From the NCBI GenBank assembly GCA_022709995.1, contig JAKLHU010000187.1, positions 1-5,158 on the forward strand: 5,158 nt of DNA. Direction: 5' to 3'. The notes beneath the pieces are model-generated. The model saw only the letters and a program-made list of their open reading frames with translations, ran no database searches and was not told where the DNA came from. The translations under genes were made by a program, and so were the position numbers. Below, one piece after another: positions 1 through 5,158 of the stretch (positions within the stretch are counted from its first letter, which is position 1; the number at the start of each line of letters is the position of its first letter). Origin of the DNA: Verrucomicrobiota bacterium. Its GTDB lineage: Bacteria > Verrucomicrobiota > Lentisphaeria > Oligosphaerales > Oligosphaeraceae.

Positions 1-267
1 GATGAAGTCGGTGTCTTGCCGGCAGGCGGCCGGGACGCGGGAGTCGACTTCGGCTTTCAGTTCCGGCCGCAGTTTCAGCAAGCCGTTGCCGGCGTCGGTC
101 AATTTGTCTTTCAGTTCCGCGGCCCAGGCCGGGTGGGTGAAGTCGCCGGTGGCGACGACGCGGACGCCCTTGCGCTGGGCCCAGGCGCAGAATCCTTCCA
201 GGCAGCACTCCCGGCTGGTAGCCCGGGACAGATGGGAATGGACATGGAGGTCGGCAAGGTATGACAT
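1..267 (-). CDS. Endonuclease Q-like PHP-domain protein, N-terminal part (cut by window edge)
   Basis: The first 89 residues of a protein that runs off the window. Residues 5-17 contain a typical PHP metal-binding start (ADLHVHSHLSRATS, with H8 and H10), and residues 40-46 read TGDFTHP (D42, H45), followed by a PAW..ELK..L stretch. This combination is characteristic of the endonuclease Q group of PHP proteins, in which the PHP fold binds metal ions and cleaves DNA beside deaminated bases. In bacteria related N-termini are also fused to UvrD-type helicase or ATPase domains, so the full length (about 400 or about 1000 residues) cannot be decided here. The ATG at 265-267 is chosen because the PHP motif begins immediately after it. 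No clear Shine-Dalgarno sequence precedes it. It starts 20 nt after the MBL-gene stop, suggesting cotranscription, possibly with translational coupling. The family call is fairly secure; the exact activity is inferred. Confidence 0.82.
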   Translation of the reverse strand, partial: MSYLADLHVHSHLSRATSRECCLEGFCAWAQRKGVRVVATGDFTHPAWAAELKDKLTDAGNGLLKLRPELKAEVDSRVPAACRQDTDFI

Positions 268-287
268 GGCGCCGGCGGGGGTAGGGA

Positions 288-1043
288 TTACAGTTCCAAG
301 CAGTCTCCATCGTTGGTGATGGAGATGCGGTCGTGGAGGAATTGTCGGGCGACGGCGAGGGCGGCTTCGGGGTCGCGGAGGATTTCCCGGCCGTGATGAA
401 TGAAGGCGAGGCGCCTGGTGCCGGTTTTTTGGCTGACATAACGGCAGATGGTTTCGACTTTGTGATGGCCTGTTTCCATCAGCAGCAGGTCGCAGTCATC
501 GAGCCAGGGGTCGAGTTCCTCGACTGCGCGGACATCGCCGGAGAAGACGATGGTGTGGTTTTCCGCCCGGATTCGGTAGGACAGTGATTTTCCGGGCGGC
601 AGGTGTTGGTTTTCGCGGGCTTCGACGGTGATGCCGCCGTCCGCGAAGACGAGTCCCGGCTGGGCGTGGTGGGCGTGGAGGGGGAAGTTGATAGCGAAGC
701 TGCCTTCCGTTTCGCGCAGGGTCGTCATGGTTCCTTCCCAGGTGGGTAGGGAAGGGAGGTAGACGTCGACCGGACCCGGGTCTTGGCGCGGGTGGAGGCT
801 GTCGAGTTTGCGGATGGTCCAGAGCAGGTTGGCGAGGCCGCCGACGTGGTCGAGGTGGCAGTGGCTGATGAAGACGGCTCGGATGTTTTGCAGGTCGAGT
901 CCGAGCACATGGGCGGTGTGCGAGCAGCATTCGCCGGCATCGAACCAGTACAGTTTCTCCTGGAGTTGCAGAACCCAGGAGACATGGTGTCTCCCGGGCA
1001 TGGGTTCGGTGCCGGAGCAGGTGCCCAGAAAAAAGAGTTTCAT
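288..1043 (-). CDS. MBL-fold metallo-hydrolase, RNase Z-like
   Basis: A 251-residue metallo-beta-lactamase-fold protein. The N-terminus MKLFFLGTCSGTEP is the typical first strand and turn of RNase Z-like members. The metal signature SHCHLDHVGG gives H61, H63, D65 and H66; H147 (ENQHL, followed by SYRI) is the likely third-site histidine, D170 lies in FSGD, and H216/H217 (FIHHGRE) supply the last ligand. All expected dinuclear zinc ligands are therefore present and the enzyme should be active. RNase Z processes tRNA 3' ends, but the S-x-x-R pattern after the last histidine is altered and I do not see a convincing flexible arm, so a different phosphodiester or ester substrate is equally possible. 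The ATG at 1041-1043 is chosen because the fold begins there; the frame stays open upstream only as an Arg/Pro-rich shadow across recA. It lies 53 nt after recA and 20 nt before the PHP gene. Confidence 0.85.
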   Translation of the reverse strand: MKLFFLGTCSGTEPMPGRHHVSWVLQLQEKLYWFDAGECCSHTAHVLGLDLQNIRAVFISHCHLDHVGGLANLLWTIRKLDSLHPRQDPGPVDVYLPSLPTWEGTMTTLRETEGSFAINFPLHAHHAQPGLVFADGGITVEARENQHLPPGKSLSYRIRAENHTIVFSGDVRAVEELDPWLDDCDLLLMETGHHKVETICRYVSQKTGTRRLAFIHHGREILRDPEAALAVARQFLHDRISITNDGDCLEL

Positions 1044-1096
1044 GATGGAGCATCCACGTGGGGATGGCGGGTTCGCGCGGGGCGAAGCCGGTGCGG

Positions 1097-2197
1097 TTAT
1101 TGATTGTCGGCGGCGGGGGTTTCCTCTTCCTCGACGAATTCCTCTTCTTCGGCCGGGGCGGCGTGGGACAGCGGGGCGGCGCCGCGGCTGGGCAGGCGCT
1201 CCATGATTTTCGCCTTGATTTTTTCTTCCAGCACCGGGTCGGCCTCGATGGCTTTTTTGGTCTGTTCGCGGCCTTGGCCGATTTGGATGTCGTCGAGGGA
1301 GAACCAGGAGCCGCGTTTGTCGAGGATTTTCATGTCCAGGGCGACATCGAGAAGTGACCCGGCGCGGGAGATGCCTTCCGAGTACATGATGTCGAATTCG
1401 CATTCCTGGAACGGTGCGGCCAGTTTGTTTTTGACGACTTTGACTTTGACGCGGCTGCCCTGGGCCTGGCCGTCGGGGGCCTTGATGGTGGCGATGCGGC
1501 GGATGTCGAGGCGGATGGATGAGTAGAATTTGAGGGCCCGGCCGCCGGTGGTGGTTTCGGGGCTGCCGAACATGACGCCGATTTTTTCGCGGATTTGGTT
1601 GGTGAAGACGACGCAGGTGTTGCTTTTGCTGATGATGGCGGTCAGTTTGCGGAGGGCCTGGGACATCAGTCGGGCTTGCAGTCCGACGTGGGTATCGCCC
1701 ATTTGGCCTTCGATTTCAGCGCGGGGGACGAGGGCGGCGACGGAGTCGATGACGAGCACGTCGAGGGCATTGCTGCGCACGAGGGTTTCGGCGATGTTCA
1801 GGGCGTCTTCGCCGCAGTCCGGCTGGGAGATGAGGAGGTCGTCGGTGTTGACGCCGATGATTCTGGCATAGCGGGGGTCGAGGGCGTGTTCGGTATCGAT
1901 GAAGGCGCAGATGCCGCCGTTTTTCTGGGCATTGGCGACGACGTGCAGGCAGACGGTGGTTTTGCCGGAGGCTTCCGGTCCGAAGATTTCGAGGATGCGT
2001 CCGCGCGGGAAGCCGCCGATGCCCATGGCGATATCGAGGGCGAGGGCTCCGGTGCTGACGACGGGGATGGTTTCATGGTTCTTGTCGCCAAGACGCATGA
2101 TGGATCCCTTGCCGAATTCTTTTTCGATTTGCCCGAGGGCGAGTTTGAGGTTTCGGTCGCGGGCGTCGGCAGGGCTTTGGGCTGGTTCTTTCGCCAT
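1097..2197 (-). CDS. recA: Recombinase RecA
   Basis: A complete 366-residue RecA, slightly longer than the E. coli protein. It forms filaments on single-stranded DNA, catalyses ATP-dependent strand exchange and promotes LexA self-cleavage. Visible elements in order: N-terminal polymerisation helix (about 14-33), Walker A GPEASGKT at 73-80 (K79, T80), catalytic glutamate E103 in DTEHALD, Walker B LDVLVID at 145-151, loop L1 around 160-172 ([14 protein letters not shown]), and loop L2 from NQIR (Q201) to [10 protein letters not shown]. The C-terminal domain follows (about 275-335) and ends in an acidic tail (about 350-360, ten glutamates), a feature that in other RecAs modulates DNA access. The ATG at 2195-2197 gives the usual MAK-type start and has an AAGGAA ribosome site; the frame is open 51 codons further upstream but without RecA-like sequence. 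All key residues are intact. A candidate promoter lies just upstream. Confidence 0.99.
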   Translation of the reverse strand: MAKEPAQSPADARDRNLKLALGQIEKEFGKGSIMRLGDKNHETIPVVSTGALALDIAMGIGGFPRGRILEIFGPEASGKTTVCLHVVANAQKNGGICAFIDTEHALDPRYARIIGVNTDDLLISQPDCGEDALNIAETLVRSNALDVLVIDSVAALVPRAEIEGQMGDTHVGLQARLMSQALRKLTAIISKSNTCVVFTNQIREKIGVMFGSPETTTGGRALKFYSSIRLDIRRIATIKAPDGQAQGSRVKVKVVKNKLAAPFQECEFDIMYSEGISRAGSLLDVALDMKILDKRGSWFSLDDIQIGQGREQTKKAIEADPVLEEKIKAKIMERLPSRGAAPLSHAAPAEEEEFVEEEETPAADNQ

Positions 2198-2206
2198 GTG
2201 GGGTCG

Positions 2207-2212
2207 TTCCTT
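2207..2212 (-). promoter_or_regulatory. Ribosome binding site of recA
   Basis: The minus strand reads AAGGAA nine nucleotides before the recA ATG. It is the clearest Shine-Dalgarno sequence in the window and decides the recA start in favour of 2197 over the longer open frame. Confidence 0.7.
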
Positions 2213-2245
2213 TTGGGCTGGGGCGGCGGGGTGGCCGCGGCGGTG

Positions 2246-2251
2246 ATTATA
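2246..2251 (-). promoter_or_regulatory. Candidate -10 box of a recA promoter
   Basis: The minus strand carries a perfect TATAAT in an otherwise GC-rich stretch, 48 nt upstream of the recA ATG, which would give a leader of roughly 40 nt. At 17-nt spacing the -35 position reads GCCAGC, which does not resemble TTGACA, so an activator or another sigma preference would be needed. No recognisable LexA box of the E. coli (CTG-N10-CAG) or Gram-positive (GAAC-N4-GTTC) type overlaps it. Confidence 0.45.
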
Positions 2252-2321
2252 TGGAAGGAGGTGGAGGTGCTGGCGGGGGCGGGTTGGGTCGCTGGCGCCT
2301 TCGGATATAAACGTAACTTTT

Positions 2322-2344
2322 CGCCGGCGTCCTGCAAGCCGGCG
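2322..2344 (-). repeat. GC-rich inverted repeat between cinA and recA
   Basis: CGCCGGC and GCCGGCG form a perfect 7-bp stem around a 9-nt loop, beginning 31 nt after the cinA stop codon on the minus strand. It could end or attenuate cinA transcription, but the stem is followed by AAAAG rather than a U-run, so it is not a canonical intrinsic terminator. It could alternatively stabilise the 3' end of the cinA message. Confidence 0.4.
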
Positions 2345-2351
2345 GGGCAAG

Positions 2352-2361
2352 TTGCATGCAA
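2352..2361. repeat. 10-bp perfect palindrome downstream of cinA
   Basis: TTGCATGCAA is a perfect self-complementary 10-mer in the cinA-recA gap, next to the GC hairpin. It might be a protein-binding half-site pair, but it lies about 100 bp upstream of the candidate recA -10 box. A palindrome this short can also arise by chance. Confidence 0.25.
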
Positions 2362-2375
2362 AATCGTCTGTGTTC

Positions 2376-3608
2376 CTAATGGTTCAGCAGGTTGGCGAGC
2401 ATCAGGTTGATGGCGGTGGCGGTTGTCCGGGCCCGGATGGAGTCGCGGAGGCCATTGAAGCGGAAGGTTTTGACTTCGCGCCAGGCGTTGTTGGTGGCGG
2501 CGGCGCCGACGACGACGGTTCCGACCGGTTTGTCGGGGGTTCCGCCGCCGGGGCCGGCGATGCCGCTGGTGGCGATGCCCAGGTCGGTATGGTAGTTGTT
2601 GAGCAGTCCGTCGAGCATGGCGTGGACGGTTTGTTCGCTGACGGCGCCGAAGGTGTCGATGGTTTGTTTGGGGACTCCGAGCAGTTGTGTTTTCCAGTCA
2701 TTGGCATACGTGACGAGGGCGCCGGGGAACCAGGCGGAGGCGCCGGGCACGTCGGTGAGGGCGGCGGCGACGCCGCCGCCGGTGCACGACTCCGCGGTGG
2801 CGATGGTCAGGCGGCGTTCGGTCAGGATGGCGCCCAGGTATTCGGCGGCGGTTCGGTGCGGCGGCGGCATCAGGTGGTAGCCGAAGGCATTGCGGAGGGC
2901 GTGGACGGCCTGTTCAAGGATTTCGTGGCGGCATGAGCAGGGCTGGCTGAGGCGGACCATGATGTTGTCGTTTTTGATGCAGAAGGCGAGGTGGATGCCG
3001 CCGGTGTCGCCGAGGGTGTTGCGGACTTGTTTTTCGACGGTTGATTCCGGCATGCCGCAGACATGGAGGGTGACGGCGTCCCAGTCGGCCTGGGTCTGGG
3101 GGAGGATGGCCGGCAGGAGTTCCTGGTTGAACATGGGGATCAGTTCGCGCGGCGGTCCGGGCAGGAGGGCCCAGAGGGTGCGGTGGTGGCGCAGGATCAG
3201 GCCGGGGGCGGTGCCGTTGCGGTTGGGCATGATCTGGGCGCCTTCCGGAACCTGGGCCTGGACGTCGAGGGCGTCGGCCGGCAGGGAGGCGGCGCGGACG
3301 CCCAGGTAGGCGCGGATGCCGTCCCGGACCGCCGGGTCGAGCTGCAGTTGGCGGCCGAGGAATTTGGCGACGGTTGGCCTGGTCAGGTCGTCTATGGTCG
3401 GTCCCAGACCGCCGACGATGATGACGACATCGGCGTTCTGGCAGATGTGGAGGGCGTCGATGATGCGTCTTTCGTCGTCCGGGGCGCAGATTTCGCCTTG
3501 CAGGGCCAGGCCCAGCTGGGCGAGGCGGTCGCCGATGAAAGCCAGGTTGGTGTTGACCGTGTCGCCGGTGAGCAGTTCATCGCCGACGCAGATGACGCGG
3601 ATGTCCAT
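2376..3608 (-). CDS. cinA: CinA family protein with nicotinamide-nucleotide amidase domain
   Basis: A complete 410-residue two-domain CinA, close to the usual length. The N-terminal molybdopterin-binding-like domain (about 1-170) shows [14 protein letters not shown] (8-21), [11 protein letters not shown] (66-76), NGTAPG (131-136) and LPGPPREL (149-156); in characterised relatives this domain hydrolyses ADP-ribose. A central KH-like segment spans about 178-222. The C-terminal PncC-type amidase domain (about 255-405) has TAESCTGG (271-278) with the catalytic Ser274, VTYANDWK (299-306), FGAVSEQT (320-327) and [17 protein letters not shown] (348-364). PncC deamidates nicotinamide mononucleotide to nicotinate mononucleotide in pyridine-nucleotide recycling. 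Both halves keep their signature motifs, so a bifunctional cytoplasmic enzyme is expected. The ATG at 3606-3608 precedes the first strand directly; no Shine-Dalgarno sequence is obvious. cinA directly upstream of recA is a recurrent arrangement in bacteria. Confidence 0.97.
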   Translation of the reverse strand: MDIRVICVGDELLTGDTVNTNLAFIGDRLAQLGLALQGEICAPDDERRIIDALHICQNADVVIIVGGLGPTIDDLTRPTVAKFLGRQLQLDPAVRDGIRAYLGVRAASLPADALDVQAQVPEGAQIMPNRNGTAPGLILRHHRTLWALLPGPPRELIPMFNQELLPAILPQTQADWDAVTLHVCGMPESTVEKQVRNTLGDTGGIHLAFCIKNDNIMVRLSQPCSCRHEILEQAVHALRNAFGYHLMPPPHRTAAEYLGAILTERRLTIATAESCTGGGVAAALTDVPGASAWFPGALVTYANDWKTQLLGVPKQTIDTFGAVSEQTVHAMLDGLLNNYHTDLGIATSGIAGPGGGTPDKPVGTVVVGAAATNNAWREVKTFRFNGLRDSIRARTTATAINLMLANLLNH

Positions 3609-3720
3609 GATGGTGGGCTTCGAAGTTGGCCGTCGGCCGGGGGGAGCGGCGGACTGATGGGGGGACGTGGTGCCGGGGAGGCTGGACGTGCTTTGCGGTG
3701 GCGAAGAGAAAAGCGCCCGA
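3609..3720 (-). other. Putative GC-rich 5' leader of cinA
   Basis: If cinA is transcribed from the AT-rich element at 3721-3795, its leader is about 110 nt long. I see no coding potential in it. A small perfect hairpin (GGCC-GAC-GGCC on the minus strand, 3628-3638) sits about 20 nt before the start codon and could affect ribosome access. No known riboswitch fold is recognisable. Confidence 0.3.
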
Positions 3721-3795
3721 CACGTATAAATATCATGTCGTTCCGGCTGATTGCAAATTCATAACAGCATATTTTTTTTAGTATTTATTTGGGGG
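3721..3795 (-). promoter_or_regulatory. AT-rich element, probable promoter region of cinA
   Basis: This is the only strongly AT-rich stretch in the window. On the minus strand TTGCAA (3751-3756) could be a -35 box, with GATATT (3729-3734) as a -10 box at 16-nt spacing; each matches the sigma-70 consensus at four of six positions. Upstream of these, still on the minus strand, come TAAATAC and a run of eight A (3772-3779), resembling an UP element, preceded by a run of seven C (3791-3797). The location between acpS and cinA supports a promoter; the exact boxes are uncertain. Confidence 0.45.
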
Positions 3796-3820
3796 GGTAT
3801 CGTGTATTCCGCCGTTGCGG

Positions 3821-4204
3821 TCACGGCGATTCGCCGATGGCGACGGCGCAGGCATAGTGTCGTTCGTGGGAGATGCTGACGTGGATGGCGGCGATGCCGA
3901 GTTGGGCGGCGGTCTGGGCGGCTTGGCCGGAGAGGGTGACGGACGGTTTTCCCAGTGGCGAGCGTTGCACCGCGATGTCGGTCCAGGCGCACTGTTCGCC
4001 GATGCCGGTGCCGAGGGTCTTGGCGACGGCCTCCTTGACCGCCCAGCGGGCGGCGAAATAGGTCACTCTGGCGGTGGCGTTTTTCGGGGCGGCGGCTTGT
4101 TCTTCGGGGGTGAAGATGTGGTCAAGGAAAAGCCGGTCGTAGCGTTCCATGGTTTTCTGGAAGCGTTCGATTTCAATGATGTCGATGCCGGTGGCGATGA
4201 TCAT
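3821..4204 (-). CDS. acpS: Holo-[acyl-carrier-protein] synthase
   Basis: A complete 127-residue AcpS, the normal size for this trimeric enzyme. It transfers 4'-phosphopantetheine from coenzyme A to a serine of apo-acyl carrier protein, activating it for fatty acid synthesis in the cytoplasm. Residues 6-15 read GIDIIEIERF, with magnesium-binding D8; residues 50-68 hold FAARWAVKEAVAKTLGTGI, with the second metal ligand E58 and the KEA..K core; residues 109-121 read VSISHERHYACAV, the conserved C-terminal SISH motif. The WAVKEA and AWTDIAV variants resemble those of planctomycete and verrucomicrobial relatives. The ATG at 4202-4204 starts right at the first strand and is preceded by AGGA. It follows the ceramidase-like gene by 135 nt, and no promoter is visible between them, so readthrough from upstream is likely. 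Confidence 0.97.
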   Translation of the reverse strand: MIIATGIDIIEIERFQKTMERYDRLFLDHIFTPEEQAAAPKNATARVTYFAARWAVKEAVAKTLGTGIGEQCAWTDIAVQRSPLGKPSVTLSGQAAQTAAQLGIAAIHVSISHERHYACAVAIGESP

Positions 4205-4339
4205 GCGGCCGTAGTCCTGTCGGCGGCCTTTCCGTCCGTCCGGGGCGGCTGGGTGAGGGCCGTCCGGGCGGGTTGGGGGCGTTGCCGGTGGCGGCGGTGT
4301 TTGTCCGCGGTCGTGGTGTTTGGTGGTGGTGGCGGGGTA
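4205..4339. other. Low-complexity gap between the ceramidase-like gene and acpS
   Basis: 135 nt rich in CCACC/CCGCC-type repeats on the minus strand, including two copies of CAAACACC (4296-4303 and 4315-4322 on the plus strand as GGTGTTTG). I see no promoter boxes, terminator with a U-run, or believable small gene. Confidence 0.4.
4215..4218 (-). promoter_or_regulatory. Weak ribosome binding site of acpS
   Basis: AGGA on the minus strand, ten nucleotides before the acpS ATG. It is short and its spacing is at the long end, but it supports the chosen start. Confidence 0.45.
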
Positions 4340-5158
4340 TTATTTGGCGGCGGTCTGGGCGACCAGTTCGGCGACGGTCCGGCGCAGGATATTGCCTGTT
4401 TCCAGGCTGGTTTTGGAGCTGGTCACCTGGGTTTCGTAGCCGCCGCGGCCATAGTTGTAGCGATTGGGGATGTAGCCGGCTTCGCCGGCGCAGTGGGCCG
4501 AGATGAGGCATGGGCGCCGTCCCAGGATGTCTTCGCGGATGTAGAGGGCGTGTTCGACGAACGGTTCGCCGCAGAGACCGATGATGTGGAGTTCGCCCAA
4601 GCGGATGACATGGCATTCCATCGGGTAGGTTTTCGGGTTGTCGACGATGTCGAGCAGGCGTTGGGCGAACAGCTTGAGGGCGATGGGGGCTTTGTTGGCC
4701 AGGTCTTCCGAGGTCAGGTTTTTGCTGCCGAAGCTGAGGTCGGCGTATTTGGCCACGGTTTGCCGTGCTTCCTGGATGTCTTCCGCCGGGACTTCCTGGG
4801 TGCCGACCTGGATGGTCCGGAACGCGATGGCGAGGTCTCCGGGCGGGAGGTCCTTCAGTTTGGGGACGGCGGCGATGGCGGTGGCGGCATAGCCTTTGCC
4901 GATGGCGGTGGAGCGTTCATAGCTGCTTTGGTCGGGACCGCCGTTGGGATCGAAATGGTTGATGTTGCCGGCGGCGGAGGTCATGCCCCAGGCGCAGACG
5001 CCGGGCAGGGCCTTTTCCATTTCGGAGCGGAGGGCGGCGTGCCAGTCGGCCGAGACAAGGCAGCCGCCGATGGTGTCGAGGTGATTGCTGATGTTGGCGA
5101 TGAGCAGGCGCAGGGAGCCGTCGGGATTTTTGACGCCGAAGAGGGCGAGGCGGGGGTC
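4340..5158 (-). CDS. Neutral/alkaline ceramidase-like protein, C-terminal part (cut by window edge)
   Basis: The frame is open from the window edge to the TAA at 4340-4342 and gives 272 residues without a visible start; the methionine at 5020 is internal. The fragment matches the neutral/alkaline non-lysosomal ceramidase N-terminal domain family. It shows an IANISNH stretch (H26, probable zinc ligand), the LVSADWHAAL turn (34-43), a SAAGNINH loop (61-68), GEPFVE (197-202), GYIPN (228-232) and GGYET (239-243), in the usual order. True ceramidases hydrolyse ceramide using a serine in a GDxSP loop; here that loop reads GNINH, so the serine position holds Asn. Many bacterial family members of unknown substrate have a similar replacement, so amide hydrolysis of ceramide should not be assumed. 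Whether there is a signal peptide cannot be seen. It ends shortly after the last family motif, so there is no extra C-terminal domain. Confidence 0.85.
   Translation of the reverse strand, partial: DPRLALFGVKNPDGSLRLLIANISNHLDTIGGCLVSADWHAALRSEMEKALPGVCAWGMTSAAGNINHFDPNGGPDQSSYERSTAIGKGYAATAIAAVPKLKDLPPGDLAIAFRTIQVGTQEVPAEDIQEARQTVAKYADLSFGSKNLTSEDLANKAPIALKLFAQRLLDIVDNPKTYPMECHVIRLGELHIIGLCGEPFVEHALYIREDILGRRPCLISAHCAGEAGYIPNRYNYGRGGYETQVTSSKTSLETGNILRRTVAELVAQTAAK

Noticed and set aside
1044..1403. N-terminal extension of the MBL protein by 120 codons
   Set aside because: It overlaps the recA 3' end in another frame and reads as Arg/Pro-rich sequence; the MBL fold begins at the methionine at 1043.
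2198..2350. 51-codon N-terminal extension of RecA
   Set aside because: No RecA-like sequence, and it would include the candidate promoter; the start at 2197 has a good ribosome site and normal RecA N-terminus.
2372..2385. GTTC-N6-GTTC direct repeat resembling the alphaproteobacterial LexA site
   Set aside because: The spacing is 6 rather than 7, it overlaps the cinA stop, and it is far from the recA promoter; likely chance.
1595..2410. 271-codon open frame on the plus strand opposite recA
   Set aside because: It mirrors recA codon periodicity in GC-rich DNA, gives a Gly/Asp/Val-rich product with no recognisable domain, and recA is unambiguous on the other strand.
3063..3764. 233-codon open frame on the plus strand opposite cinA
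   Set aside because: Same shadow effect; Gly/Asp/Val-rich product without motifs, lying antisense to a clear CinA coding region.
3746..3779. Plus-strand hairpin GCTG...CAGC followed by eight T, terminator-like
   Set aside because: Only a 4-bp stem with a 15-nt loop and no plus-strand gene to terminate; better explained as part of the AT-rich promoter region.
4173..4616. 147-codon minus-strand frame spanning the gap before acpS
   Set aside because: Arg/Pro/His-rich out-of-frame shadow of the ceramidase-like gene; no domain and overlaps known coding sequence.

Overview
This is a GC-rich bacterial window in which every gene I can support lies on the minus strand. In transcription order (high to low coordinates) they are: the 3' part of a neutral-ceramidase-like hydrolase (4340-5158, cut by the window edge), acpS (3821-4204), cinA (2376-3608), recA (1097-2197), an RNase Z-like metallo-beta-lactamase-fold hydrolase (288-1043), and the 5' part of an endonuclease Q-like PHP-domain protein (1-267, cut by the other edge). 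Three core housekeeping genes (acpS, cinA, recA) identify this as chromosome rather than a plasmid or phage. I see no rRNA, tRNA, IS element, CRISPR array or integrase.

The lineage is an inference from protein style. The AcpS has a RWAVKEA / AWTDIAV arrangement that I associate with Planctomycetes-Verrucomicrobia-Lentisphaerae proteins. The ceramidase-like and endonuclease Q-like families are also common there. A Lentisphaerae- or Verrucomicrobia-like organism fits best, but this is unproven.

Layout. The ceramidase-like gene is followed by a 135-nt low-complexity gap with no promoter signal, then acpS. Between acpS and cinA lies a 212-nt gap. Its acpS-proximal part is strikingly AT-rich and probably carries the promoter for cinA and perhaps everything downstream; its remaining part would be a GC-rich leader. 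cinA and recA are separated by 178 nt containing a short palindrome, a strong GC hairpin and a perfect TATAAT box upstream of recA. recA, the MBL gene and the PHP gene are then closely packed (53 nt and 20 nt gaps) and probably form one unit.

Function. AcpS activates acyl carrier protein for lipid synthesis. CinA is a pyridine-nucleotide salvage enzyme often found next to recA. RecA performs homologous recombination and the SOS response. The endonuclease Q-like PHP protein is a plausible repair partner of RecA, which makes the unassigned MBL hydrolase between them a candidate nucleic-acid enzyme. No wholly new system is evident; the points worth a second look are the substituted ceramidase active site, the recA-MBL-PHP grouping and the two intergenic regions.
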